Assembly (NCBI RefSeq): GCF_014805685.1
Contig: NC_060911.1
Coordinates: forward strand, 5,918,712 to 5,982,711
From: Silurus meridionalis
Lineage: Eukaryota > Chordata > Actinopteri > Siluriformes > Siluridae
Direction of reading: 5' to 3'
DNA: 64,000 nucleotides
Under the pieces are notes generated by a model. It did no database searches and was not told where the DNA came from. It was given only the letters and a program-made list of their open reading frames with translations. The translations under genes and the position numbers were made by a program. Of this stretch, positions 12,501-24,860 are shown in pieces. How positions within the stretch are numbered: the first letter of the stretch is position 1; the number at the start of each line of letters is the position of its first letter.

Positions 12501-14524
12501 AAAATTTTATTTTAATATGATAATCCCCTTATTGTGCAGGTGCAAATGTGTAGGTGTAGTGCCGTGTGTGTTTATACGTCTGACATGCAACTTTTTTGGT
12601 TGTAGCTTTTGCCGGCTCTCCCTCCTCCACCTGAGCCTACTGATTGGACAGATGTATCTGTAAACACAGACATGCATCTTGGCACAATCAGGAAGAATGT
12701 CTCTTCGCTCGTCGAGAAGTTCCAGGAAGAAGTGAAGCGCCTCTATGGGAAAGGTAACATTGTTCAGAGAAATCAATGAAAATAATAAATAATGCATGCT
12801 AGCACAAATAAAAGAATCTATAGGTGCCATATCTTATTACAACATATAGAGATATTTGTTGTATTGTTTTTGTGTTAATGGTTTCTATACTTAAAATAAC
12901 TCATGTTTTACAGAGCTGAGAAAGATGCAGAATTATGCATGTAAGTGTTTTTCTCCAAATTCTCACATGTTCTAATAAAAACACATAAAACTTTATTCAT
13001 TTGTTATTTACATTAAGGTTAATTGTTGATATGGTGAAGTTCCTCTGGTTCCTCTTAATGCTTCTTCCTCATACCATCTAAATGTTTTTCCCCTTGCCAC
13101 TGTCACTACTGGCTCTCTCATTAGGGTTAAACTAATAGGTACTAAACTTATAACAAAAACAACTTAGAAAATATATAAGATATATAAAATCTTTGTAAAG
13201 CTGTTTTGCGACAATGTCCATGTTAAAGTGTTATAAAAAAAATGAAATGAAATTATATTGAATTGTTTAATAATGTGAACTTTATTTAACACTAATGAAA
13301 GGGGTCTCGTGTTTTAGTGTCTTTAAAAGAAATGGGAAGTTTTGAATGGGAAATCAGGACAGAAACTCGCAGTAACATGAAAAGCTGTATGTATTTTTTA
13401 GTAACTTTAAAAGAGAAAACCTCTTAGTGAACCAATGACTGTTTAGTGCTGTTATAACTAACAACTTGTACTAATTTCTATATTCAACACACCTTTACAG
13501 CATTAAGTGTGAGTATAAATAGATACAAATTATGTAATAAATGGAAAAACTTATTTATAGCCAAATTGACAGGAATAACCTGTACTTCAGGATGTGCAAT
13601 GGAGAGATCATACTTTCAATCACGGAAGACTTACTCATTACTATTATCATTATTTATTTACTTTGGTAACTTGAAAGGCTAAACTTAGACTACACTGTAA
13701 TTATAATTATGTAAGATTTTAAGAGTGATTGTTTCTGGTAATGAACATAAAATTTAGACATTTCCAGGATATTTCATGATGCAAACACAATTTTTTGAAT
13801 TGATGGATTGATGGAAATGGGAAGTAAAATGAATTATCTTCACTAAAAAAAAAAAAAATACTGATCAGAATGTAAATATCAGCTGAATTTCAACAAAACT
13901 TCTATTGTTTTTTGTTTGTGAAGTGACTGTCTATTGTGTCTCTGATTTTCTTTTCAATCTTTATAATGTCTTCGTAAAGGCGAGGTGCTTATAGACCCAT
14001 CCACAGCACAGCGAAACCTGGTTGTTTCTGAAGATGGTCAGCAGGTTCATTATGAAGATGGCCGTAAAGCCTCATCCCAATCAGACCACCCACGCCGCTT
14101 CAGCCCGGCTCTATTCGTTTTAGCTCGTGAAGGCTTTTCCTCTGGCAGGCACTACTGGGAAGTAGACTTGGGACGGAAAACAGCATGGACCATAGGAGTG
14201 GCTCGGGCATCTGCTCGTCGCAAAGGAGACATTCGTCTCAATCCTGAAGGTGGTTTCTGGTGCTTATGGTTGAAAAACAATGAGGTGAAAGCTTTGGCAT
14301 CAAGCAGGATTCCTCTCCAACTACCCACACTGCCACATAAGGTGGGTGTCTACCTAGATCATGAGGGTGGACAGGTCTCTTTCTACGATGTGAAGGCACA
14401 GACCCACCTGTACACATTTATGGACACGTTCGGTGAGAGCGTGTACCCCATCTTCAGTCCGTGTGCCAATCAAGAGGGAACTAATTCAGGAGCACTGTCC
14501 ATCACATCTGTGAAACACAGCTAA
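6514..14524 (+). CDS. TRIM E3 ubiquitin ligase, bloodthirsty-related (TRIM39-like), copy 1
   Basis: Seven-exon model: 6514-6520 (ATG CAG A), 7394-8022, 8256-8351, 11707-11940, 12606-12753, 12914-12940 and 13980-14524. All junctions are GT-AG and in phase, giving 1686 nt (561 residues). Domains: C3HC4 RING at about 18-58 (CSIC...CGHSFC..C...CPMC), B-box 1-like Cys/His cluster about 115-155, B-box 2 about 168-207 with all ligands ([10 protein letters not shown]...CVCRECAEDAHKTH), coiled coil about 213-340, PRY-SPRY about 382-561 (HYWEVD, VGVYLDHE, VSFYD). The RING recruits E2 enzymes and the SPRY is expected to choose the target. Fish btr genes are mostly linked to innate immunity and one to erythroid development. 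The tiny first coding exon is the weakest part of the model. It fits because its one spare base completes the Ser codon split at 7394. A second copy follows 2.4 kb downstream. Confidence 0.88.
8352..11706. repeat. 3.4-kb intron with interspersed repeats
   Basis: Largest intron of the first TRIM gene. About 10690-11090 resembles a catfish/cyprinid-type interspersed repeat ('acaaaaacaagaatcag', 'aacaaggcttggtaatgtc', 'actgagcgtatac'). 11104-11230 is another one ('tttagcagacgcccttgtcc', 'agagcgatgtacaa'), and a second copy lies at about 42980-43085. The rest is AT-rich and unremarkable. Confidence 0.5.
13030..13240. repeat. Fish interspersed repeat fragment in TRIM intron
   Basis: Contains 'ctggttcctctta', 'cttcttcctcat', 'ccttgccactgt' and later 'aaagctgttttgcgacaatg', phrases shared with the repeat near 55680-55830 and, in reverse complement, with the one at 41102-41497. 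No coding content. Confidence 0.5.
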
Positions 14525-14768
14525 AGCAGCATGGTTGTCTGTAGAATGAAAGTCTGCAGAATATATTACTATGTTTTTATACACACTGGACAATCAAAGT
14601 TGAATTAAGGAAATACAAAAGTCTTTGTTAACTTTGATAATGATACATGTTTATGTATTTTGATTAATACCTCAGTTTTTAATATTGACTAGTCAAGAAA
14701 TACGTACATTACTTACTACGTCTGAATTTTGAAATATATTTGAAAATATGACAAAACATTGGGTTTTG

Positions 14769-14774
14769 AATAAA
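14769..14774 (+). terminator. Polyadenylation signal, TRIM copy 1
   Basis: AATAAA 245 bp after the stop codon. Further AATAAA copies lie at about 14856-14868, so the exact site used is uncertain. Confidence 0.4.
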
Positions 14775-16912
14775 AAAAAAAACTTCTGGCAGAAACCTTG
14801 ACATCTCTATTTTTATAATACAGCATAAATGTACAAAATGATCATGACAATTGAAAATAAAAATAAAATGTAAAATGTAAAAGTTATTTTATATAGACTA
14901 TATTCAGAACTTTCTGCTTGCAAATCTTTGTAATGAACCAGTTTTACAAACACAGCAGTCATTTATTTTTTGCTATATGTGTGATTATCTTACAGTTTCA
15001 TTAGATTTTGGATAGTTACACTCCAATAACACAATGTAAAATCAGCCTAATCAGTTCTGTGTGTAATTCAATTCTACACATTTTAAACTTAAATTCTTAA
15101 AATGTTATTTTAGCTAATTAAAGCTTGTAATTTACACAAATAAATATACTGGGGCTATTTTAACTTAATTTTTGGCATTGGCATGAACAGAATACTGTAT
15201 TTTTTGACAATGTTGAAAATGTATACCAAAGTGTAAAGGACTACTTTAAATCATTTTATTCTCAATTGTATGTTTTGTATTTTCAATTGCATTGCTTTTG
15301 CAATTCTGTGATTGGTGTAAGATTAACTACAATACACAATAATGATAGCATGTTATCATTTTATTTACGAAAATTAGATTTACATGTGTTTATTCTTTCT
15401 ATCATTTGTACTTTGTATAAAATCATCAACACTTTTTGAGACTTCAATAAAATTAATTAGTGGAAACAGTGGTTATTTTCCCCTCCCTACATGACCAGAG
15501 CACTTGCAAATCTTTAAGAGCTGTATTGTGCTTATAAAAGTATAAAGGTATACATTAAGTTGAATAAGGGGTTAAATGTTTTTCTTTATGTCTAGAGGGA
15601 CCCAATGCCTGAGAGCAAAAATACTAAACTAGGCTTAGGGAAGGGCTGGAGGGCTGATATTTTTGAGCAGGGTGTTAGCTGGGTCACATGTCACTGCTGT
15701 CTATAGAGGAAAGATCACTTCCCTGGTAAGTCTCCCATGTTAAATCTTCGTAGAACTTTATTATTCTATAACATAAACCCCCCCATTACATACTGCTTAA
15801 ACAAGCATACATAACTATATTTGGAAAATATGACCTGAGCAGTACATTATGCATGTTTGTCAGTTTTTCATGCTGCCAAAACTTTAACACTTTGCATAAA
15901 GGAAACAAATGCAAAAAGTTTAGACTATATCAAAAGTTCTATTCTGGAAATAAGTTACAAATATGAAATGCTCATTTATAAGTAGAGAGTTGAACCAGGG
16001 CAGTGACAAGACTAGTATATTTGGAAAAGTTAATCTTGGAAATCTATGAATAGACAGGCCTTGCCTTTCTGCTGCCTCTAAAGCTATGGTATGCTGCCAA
16101 AGGGTATATGCCAAAAGTCACAACAGAAGGGCTGCTAATCAACTAATCATGCCCACTTGCACAAATTTTGCATTATGGTACAGTGATTTGAATAGGTTTT
16201 CATCCTATTTAAAGCACAAAGTTTTTCCTTTTAATTTTTAGTGTACCTACAACTGAAATGGCATTAACAGGGATTATGTTATTAATCTAGCCCACAGTTT
16301 TGACGTGGAAGTGAGAAGTCAATATAATTCTCAAAAATCAGCTATGAACTGACAATGCTGTGATTGCTTAAGTAGTTACTCCTGTTGCTGGGTAATCCCT
16401 AAATTACAGCCAGTTGTCATCAGAAGTCAAATATTTAGTTTTGTAGTTACTGTCAAATTTTCTCCATAAATGCTGTATTAACCTGTTCCAATAAAGCCAG
16501 TTTGTTGGAGAAATCAATCAGCCATCAGAGATTATCTGAGAATTTAATTCTTAAAAAAATTCCCAACAAAGAATCCCAGACAAAACCCAGACTAACAAAT
16601 AACGAATATATGCATTTTTTATTAAATTAAATTACCTAGGCATAATTTGTACACTAAATGGCAAAAATACCAGTTCATTTTAAATCCAAGAGGAATGTGA
16701 AATATTGAGACACTGTAAAAAGATAGTTTTAGTCAATTCACCTCTCAATGGTTTTATGTTATGGCTAAATGGTGTATGTTGCCACAACAACAAAAGAAAA
16801 AATATACAGCAGTAGACGTTTTGAATCATTCTTTGCAGTCATTATTAATAAAAAAGTGTGATTATGTAAAGAGTTTTTTTCAACACAAATCAAAAAATGT
16901 TCGAATTCTCCA
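14775..16912. other. Intergenic, TRIM copy 1 to copy 2
   Basis: AT-rich with no coding frame of note. A good donor (ccctg|gtaagt) at 15725/15726, and an acceptor (ctccag|ga) at 16913 just before the next start codon, suggest that the second TRIM gene has a non-coding first exon ending near 15725. The upstream limit of that exon cannot be seen. Confidence 0.35.
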
Positions 16913-16915
16913 GGA

Positions 16916-19900
16916 ATGGCTTCACCTACAAGCATGCTAGCAGAAGAGCAGGTCCACTGCTCCATCTGCTTGGATGTTTTCACAAATCCAGTCTCCATTC
17001 CTTGTGGCCACAATTTCTGCATGGCCTGTATTGGCGGCTATTGGAAAACCAGTTCTCTTTTCATGTGCCCCATGTGCAAGAAAACATTTTTCAAGCAACC
17101 AGACATCAGCATCAACACAGTGCTGCGGGAGATTGCAGAACAGTTTAAGGATATGAGAATCAAGCCTGTACAGCATGTGCTGGAGAAACCACCAGAAGAG
17201 CTATGCTTAGAAATACCAGAATTGATTCCACCAAGTGGGCCTTTGATCAAGGGAGTGTGTTGTGATGTCTGTACTGGCCCTCAGCAACGAGCTGTGAAGT
17301 CGTGTCTGGTGTGCCTCACTTCATACTGCGAGGAACATCTAAAAACACACATGGCAAGATTTACTAAACACAAATTGATCGAGCCGGTGCAGAATCTGGA
17401 AGACCGCATGTGTAAGAAGCATGAGAGGCTGTTGGAACTGTTCTGTAAGAAAGATCAGATTATGGTGTGTGTGCTTTGCACGGAGATGGACCACAGGGCA
17501 CATTACACCGTTCCAGTCGAACGGGAATGGAGTGAGAAAAAGGTAAAACGTCAACAAATGTTTTGACAGACCTTGTCTTTATTTATCTCAGCTTTACATA
17601 TTAGAGTGTTTTCCCTGTATAGAGATTCAGTCGCCAAACTAAATCACAAGCTCTTATAAAGCCGTATTATATGTGTAAACCCAATTTTAGATGTGCAATT
17701 ACAGCAGTCCTTTAAGATTACTACTTGTCACATAGTGAGACATGATCTCTGAAAAACCGAGTCCAAATTCTATAACAGGCTGTGCAGTAGCTGGTGTTTC
17801 CCATGTCACATTATACAATGATGCTAATGACAGACCTGTGATTAAATAAAATGACTACATTTTGCTTAATCAGTGTGATCAGTGCTCATACAGAAAATAG
17901 GGTTGCATAAACAGAATACATTCAAGTGAGCTGGAGATGATACATGTATATATTCTGTACAAATTTTGTTTACATTTCAACATTACATCTACGGTTATTT
18001 GTAGCTGTCCGATTGATGCCACCTTCATATTGATAGCTTTTAGTTGGCAGGACCGTTGGTTACAATGGCAATCCATCAGCCACCAGGAAACATCATTTGC
18101 CATATTGGTAGGTGGTAGCTTAATGGTGTAGGCATTGGCCCCTGAGCAAGACCCTTAAGCCAATAGCTGCTCAGTTGTGTAAATAAGATAAATGTAAGTA
18201 GCTCTGGATAAAGGTGTCTGCCAAATGTCTTAAATGTACATATTTTAAAACTGCCGTTCTTTCAAACAATATTTAATAAATAAATACTTTTCCTGGTGTA
18301 CAGTTTTTGTCTGTAATGGGCCAAAATTGTAGAGTGTAAAGCTGGCTTTAGGGCAGAGAAAACTCTAAAATGTGTATAATTAAGAAATCAAGCAGAAGAG
18401 CTAGAGAGACTCTAATGAGTGTATTAAATGGAAATTATCAGGCTCTCCTACGAAAAAAAGAGGCAGAGGTTCAGCAGATGATCCAGTTACGACTCAAGAA
18501 GGTGGAGGACATTAAACACTCTATCGAACTGAATAAAGTAAGTTTGGATCTTTAACATACTCTTCATGTTTCATCAAATGGCATTGGTTTTTAGCCTGTA
18601 ATGCTGGATGGAAATCTAGATGAACCTGGTTGATAAGCTCACTATTTTTAATGCTATTGCATGCATGCATATTCAATTCTTTCTGTCTCGCCCTCTTCAG
18701 CACAGTGCTCTTAGGGAGATTGAGGACAGTATGCAGGTTTTTTCAAACCTGATCCAGATGGTTCAAAAAGCCCAGTCTGAGCTTGTTTTTGCCATAGAAG
18801 AGAAGCAGAGAAAAACAGTTAGCTGGGCTCAGGGACTCATCGAGGAACTAGAACGGGAGATTTCCATGCTGAAGGCAAGGAACAATGAGATAGATCATCT
18901 TGCTCACACTGATGACCATATCTTCTTTCTTCAGGTAAAGTCATGCAGTATAATTTGGAAAAAGAAAAAAGTATATACCAATTGGCAAGTTAAAAGATTT
19001 GGCAAAAAGTCATTTGGTTGTTTGATTAGTTGTAGCTTGTATTCTTGCAGTTGGTCACAATGACTACACCATTTAGTGATAGTCAATATTAGGACATCTA
19101 ATTTAACTTTACATTTTCAGAATCTTCCATTGCTAATCACACATCCACAAACAAAAGATTGGTCCGAGGCTCATGTTCCCACTGAGCAGTGTCTGGGGAC
19201 AATCAGAAGAGCTGTGTCCAAACTGGAAGAAACCCTCACAGAAGAAATAGACAAATTGGCAGAAACTGGTGGGTCCTTAATTCTTATACACAGGTTTTGG
19301 ATCCACTTTACAGGTGCTTTTTTTTTTTGTTGTTCAAACCAAAGAAAAATTCAGATTCTGGTCGATTTTCTTTTTGGTTTGCTTTTCTTTCACTTCACAT
19401 AATTAAACGAACCCAATGAATTATGAGTAACTTCAATAAAAAAAAACTGAAAGTGCCCTAATTTGCATACTGAAATGTATTTTTATCTTTCCTACAGAGC
19501 TGAAGATTGTTCAGAAGTATTCAAGTACGATTTGTGTGTTAATTCCAATACATATGATATGTCTTCTAAAGTACTCTGATTCAATTTAAGTTTCTTGTTT
19601 TTCTCTTTTATAAAGTGGACGTGACACTTGATCCAGATACGGCCAATCCTTGGCTGCAACTGTCAGAGGACAGAAGACAGTTGCGTCACCTGGGGACATG
19701 GCAAGACCTACCTGACACACCAGAACGTTTTGACACAGTGGTCATTACTCTGGGTCGTGAAGGTTTTACCTCTGGCCGCCATTACTGGGAAGTCGAAGTG
19801 GGTGAAAAAGATGACTGGTACCTGGGTGTCACCAGAGCATCTGTCAACAGGAAAGGACGCATTGCTATAAGCACGACTCAGGGCTACTGGGCATTGGCTA

Positions 19901-20169
19901 TGAAGAAAGGGCAAGAGTACAAAGTCTCCTCCTCCCCACCTTTTAATCTTTCTATAAAGCCCAAACTGAAGAGAGTGGGTGTGTATGTGGACTTTGAAGA
20001 AGGACAGGTGTCATTTTATGATGCACTTTCACGAAGTCACATCTTTACATTCATGGACTCATTCCAAGAGAAATTGTATCCGTTCTTCTACCTTTACTGC
20101 TGTGACAAGGCTTCAGATATACTGAGCATCTGTCCGATAATGGAGATACTACAGAACAAACAGTGCTGA
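16916..20169 (+). CDS. TRIM E3 ubiquitin ligase, bloodthirsty-related (TRIM39-like), copy 2
   Basis: Six coding exons: 16916-17542, 18442-18537, 18701-18934, 19121-19268, 19498-19524 and 19616-20169, total 1686 nt (561 residues), in frame throughout. The middle exons are 96, 234, 148 and 27 nt, exactly as in copy 1. Domains: C3HC4 RING (CSIC at about 20-23, CGHNFC, CPMC), B-box 1-like (CCDVC..SCLVC), intact B-box 2 ([24 protein letters not shown]), coiled coil over the 96 and 234 nt exons, PRY-SPRY from about residue 380 ([29 protein letters not shown]). Expected to be a cytosolic ubiquitin ligase, probably in immune signalling. The donor after the 27-nt exon is gtacga, weaker than the others, so variable inclusion of that exon is possible. 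A poly(A) signal follows at 20471. Confidence 0.9.
18090..18240 (-). repeat. SINE-like 3' fragment in TRIM copy 2 intron
   Basis: 'cctgagcaagacccttaagcc', 'gctgctcagttgtgtaaa' and 'gctctggataaaggtgtctgccaaatg' are characteristic of a very common teleost interspersed repeat. Truncated, with no open frame. Strand is nominal. Confidence 0.55.
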
Positions 20170-20470
20170 ACATTTTTTAAGGGCAGTTTAAAATGGATTT
20201 GAATGAAGACCTGCTCATTGTTTGTGTTATGAAACAGTTGTTTTGTTGTTTTAACTGACACCTAGTGGCTGAAGTGTATGAAGCATCAACATCGCCCCCA
20301 GTGTTATTAGGATGTAATTGCTGTGCTTCAAAGTCAATGACTTAGAGTAGTAACTGATAATCAGGTTTTTGCTTTTAAACTTATTATAAGAATAAGAAAT
20401 GTCTTAAATGAACTGTTTCCATAGTGTAACTGTTTAAGGTCTATGGTTTCAAAGGTTTTAAAACATGGCT

Positions 20471-20476
20471 AATAAA
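20471..20476 (+). terminator. Polyadenylation signal, TRIM copy 2
   Basis: AATAAA 302 bp after the stop, overlapping a second AATAAA four bases on. Confidence 0.5.
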
Positions 20477-20479
20477 TAA

Positions 20480-21753
20480 AAAATGAATAATTTACAGAAT
20501 TTATCTAAACTATTTTATTATTATTATTATAAATTATTGATTTGAGGCAAATAAATGGATTATATCAATAAATCAAATTGTGCTGCAATTTAATTTGATT
20601 TCTTGACTAAAATACAATGTCTAGTCATCTGTTTATTTGCATGTAGCATTTGGTACACACTTACTGTACTAAAGTGTTTTCTAGTTTTCATCAAAAATTT
20701 CTCCTTATACTAGTACTATATACTACTAGTTTATTTTAGTACATACTATATACTACTATAGTACTAGTACTAGTAAAAATATAATTGACTATTAAACTAA
20801 AACCTGGGAAAAAATGTGTGGGGCTGCTGAGGTAACATTGTTTGCGTTTCTTTTTTAAGGTGTGGCACAAATCAAAACTTTGAGGCTACAAAATAAGTAT
20901 CTTGTGGCCATGGTTTTGAGACTTCATCTACATTTTAAAGGTGACCACAATCAACCGGAAACAGTAACATGATTTTATCACAGCGCGTTCATCTGAAACG
21001 CAACCAGAAATCCACATATAAACTGCAAATAATTTGCATTTTGGAAAAGCTTTTAGCTGAAGCGCTTAAACAAATCCCTAGATCTTAGGATGTTTGCTTG
21101 CTGTGTACACTCCTATTTAATTCTTTAATATTTTGCTGTTAACGTATATAATCGTATACACAGATATACACGTGAAGAATGAGTTTCCAATAATCTTCCA
21201 TTATCTATTTTTTTTCAGAAATGTAAATGAGTGGACCACTCAACAGCATGCATGAATATGTTATTTATATTCCCTTAGTTACTAATTTGCTTTCATTTTT
21301 TTGATGCGTGTGACTGTGAAATCCGCCCACACACAAACTGTTCCCTAACACATTAATCGCTTAAATGTTTCTCACTGTCACCAAAACAATATTTTGTGGC
21401 ATCTGTAACGTCACACCAGAAACATCACAACTGTGCTTCCAAGAAAACAAGGGAACTCAAACCATTATTTTAAACCATAAAAAAAAAAAATTCATCAATG
21501 TGCTTTTAAATGTGATGTCATAGTGGAATTATAACAATAATCTAGGCATATTAACCCGGCTATAAAGGCAATATTTGACCTCCTCTGTATCTAAACAAAT
21601 GGCTTTAGGTAAAATATAAATATTGTGGCAAGAATGATTTCCTTTGAAACCTTAAAATATGACATGAGGAAGCTGGCATTTAGAAATAAATCTAGTTGCA
21701 CAACTTGACCCACAAGTGAAAATCGAAACTATCTGAGGTTTATGGAAATCCAG

Positions 21754-21793
<40 letters not shown>

Positions 21794-22708
21794 CTAAGGT
21801 AAACAGAGGGGAGTGCAATTTAGATGAAATGAAACTCAGACTCGAGTCAAGACGATTAAATTCTACTTATACAGAAGAGTTTGATGAGAAAAAGGACAAA
21901 CAGGTTTTCAGGTGCAAGAGAAGGATCAGAATTCACCAAGGTAAAAGCTGACCTATTTTTTATTTTTTTGCAACATTGACTTTAAAGGCTTATCCAATTG
22001 ATGGTTTATTAATATAATATTTTACATTTTTAATGTTCTTTTATTTATTGCTAGTCAAGGTTAATCTGGACAATTGAAAGTAATTGAAACTGGTGACCAT
22101 TTTATTAGAACTAGCCAATTTTGAAATTTCGTTGTCAAAACAAAGCATAACAGTAGAAGTTAATTATACAACGTGTTCCTGTTTATGGCCGCTTCCTCTC
22201 AAAGTTTTATTCTTTTGGTTGTTTTTGGTCAAATATGTGTTTAATGTTACTTGTTCCTACTAAATCTCCATCCAAATTTCCACGAAATGCACCATGTGAT
22301 AGGGTAGCACAGTGATTGGCAGCTTCCTCAGTGCTCCAGGTAGACAGTTTGGATGTGCTGTCTTGGTTTCATAGGTTCTTTAGTTGTGTCAATCTTATTG
22401 CTGACATACACTAACAGTAGGATTGGTTGGCAAATGCTACCAGTCCTTAAAATCCCTGTCCATTAAATAAAGAAGCAGGGTAGCCATTGCAATATAGGAA
22501 GTATAGCAGTTTTAATAGTGAGAACTGACAAAATCAGTAAAGTGATAGGGACAAAATTTGTTGTCAAAAAGGTGAGGATGCAGTGTACATTTTGTCTATA
22601 TTACCACATATCAAAGCAAACTTTAGCATTAAGCATTTTGTATTGGATATGGTGGCAAACATAACTAAATTGCCAATCTTTACCAATTACCAACAGATAA
22701 CATTTCAG
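20480..22708. other. Intergenic, TRIM copy 2 to copy 3
   Basis: AT-rich. Holds a (CA)n array at 21757-21792 and a short palindromic cluster of ctagtact/tagtagt words at 20710-20776. At about 22300-22450 there is a decayed repeat with 'gggtagcacagtg'. A possible non-coding exon of the third TRIM gene may end near 21941 (ccaag|gtaaaa), but this is weak. Confidence 0.35.
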
Positions 22709-22720
22709 CACCATCTGACC

Positions 22721-24784
22721 ATGAATGGCATCACATCCCCCACACCTTCTCTACAGGACACTCCTGTATCCATCTTGCAACACCTCAAATGTTCCATTTG
22801 CTTTGACGTGCTGAAGAAACCTGTCACTACCGGCTGTGGTCACACCTTCTGCAAGAGCTGCCTGAATCGCCACATAAGTAGCAATAACCAAAACTGCCCA
22901 TTATGCAAGCACAAGCTGTCCGATGTAAAAGTGAACATTGTCTTAAATGAAATTTTAAAAGAGGTCTTCAAGGCCCAAAAGCCAAGTCCAGATGAGTTCA
23001 CTGGACAGTCGGAGGAGGTCCCCTGCGACATCTGCCCTGATACTCGAAAATATAAAGCAGTTAAATCCTGTTTAAGATGCTTGTTGTCCTTATGCAAAAA
23101 CATCTTAAGAGGCACGAGAACAAGTTGTTGTTCAGAGAGCATAAGCTGGTGGCACCACAAAATGAGCTGGAGCAGTGGGCATGCATTGTCCATGGCAGGC
23201 CACTGGAGCTCTATTTGGTTAACAAGGAAAAGTTAATCTGTAGTCTCTGTGTGGAAAAATGGACAAATGTGGTGTCTGTTGAGGAAGAAAGGGACAGAAA
23301 ACAGGTAAATAAAAAACGTCTATGCTCTGAATGAACTTGCTAGAATATGGTTAGCTCTATGTATTTGTTTATTTCAGAGATTTTACAATGGCTTTGTACT
23401 GCCCACTGCCAGTTGTGTCTTGTAACATTCAAACTACTCTGTTAGCTGTATTATGTATTTAAAAGATTCAAACAGCTGGAGGCTGCAGGAAAAAAAAAAT
23501 TGATTAATAAATAATAATAATGACTAAATGAATTACTTGGAAAGTACAACCATATTACCTTTTTTAGAATCATTATTGTAAAATCTTAATCATGTTGAAT
23601 TTTACAGAAGGATAAATGTCAATTTATGGAATTGCCTTGTTGGTATTTCCTCACAGACAGAGCTGGGCAGTGTTCTAAGTGAGATGAAACAGAAAATCCA
23701 GCAGAGGGTGGAGAAATTAAAGGAGTTGGACAATTCTAAAGCAAACTGTCTGGTGAGTCTCTATAACTTACTTAAAACTCAGCAAAAATAAAAATAAATT
23801 AATCTAACATATGACTATACTACACTTTAGTATATTATTTTAGGCAATTAATTACAAATGTACAGTGGTGTTTTCATTTAATAAAATACGCTGACTGCAG
23901 CAAAATCCCTATTTGAACACAATTATATTTGCACTTGAGGCTGTTAATGGGAACTCTTTTTTAATATTTTGAAGTATTTGTTTATGTTTATTATATTTAT
24001 TTTATGTGTATTGCAGTATTCTGTGCATTAATATTAAAAATATTTTTTAAACTGAGACCGACAGCAGAACAGCAGACAAACTGTGAAAAATGCACTGTTC
24101 AAATGCAAATTAAAAAACAACACTGAATCCCTCCAATCAAAATTTTCACAGGCTCTGATTGCCCAGGAGACAAATGAAATTCAAAATGTATTCAGTGCCA
24201 TAAAGAAGGAAGTCCAGAAGGCAGAAGATGAGGCACTAAAACCTTTAAAAGACAGGAGACGGCAGGTGGAGCAGGAGGCAAAGAAGCTGGAAAGCGATTT
24301 GCAGAGAAACATCACCAAATTGAGTAACACCATCTCAGATCTAGAAACTTTAAGACATCATGAAGACCCTGTCTTTTTCCTTCAGGTCAGCAACCAATCA
24401 ATCTTTTGTCTCCATCTCAGAATAAAGCTTTCTTTCTTACAGACTTGCTGATAGAACACAGTAGGTCCTGTTTCTACTGTCAGGAAAAAACACTAATCTT
24501 TGATTATTCAAATAGAGAGAAGCAAATCAATTTAGGTTTTATAAGAAATTCTCATGTCAAATATATATACATAAAACATTTCTATATAGCTACACTATAT
24601 TTACCAACTTATATCTGGACTTTGAATGAATTTGAACCTGCACTATTTAGTATGTTACTAAGTTCTTCCCTGGGCCATTATTATTATTATTAAAGTCGAT
24701 GTAATGAAAAAATTAATAAAACAATTTCCTGTTTTTTCCTGAACAACTATTATTAACTTTTAATTTAATCTGCAGATAGAAAAT

Positions 24785-24860
<76 letters not shown>

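Noticed and set aside
22583..22720. An N-terminal extension of TRIM copy 3 (Met at 22583)
   Set aside because: A good splice acceptor (catttcag) ends at 22708 and the downstream Met at 22721 gives a normal btr N-terminus, so the extension is probably intron.
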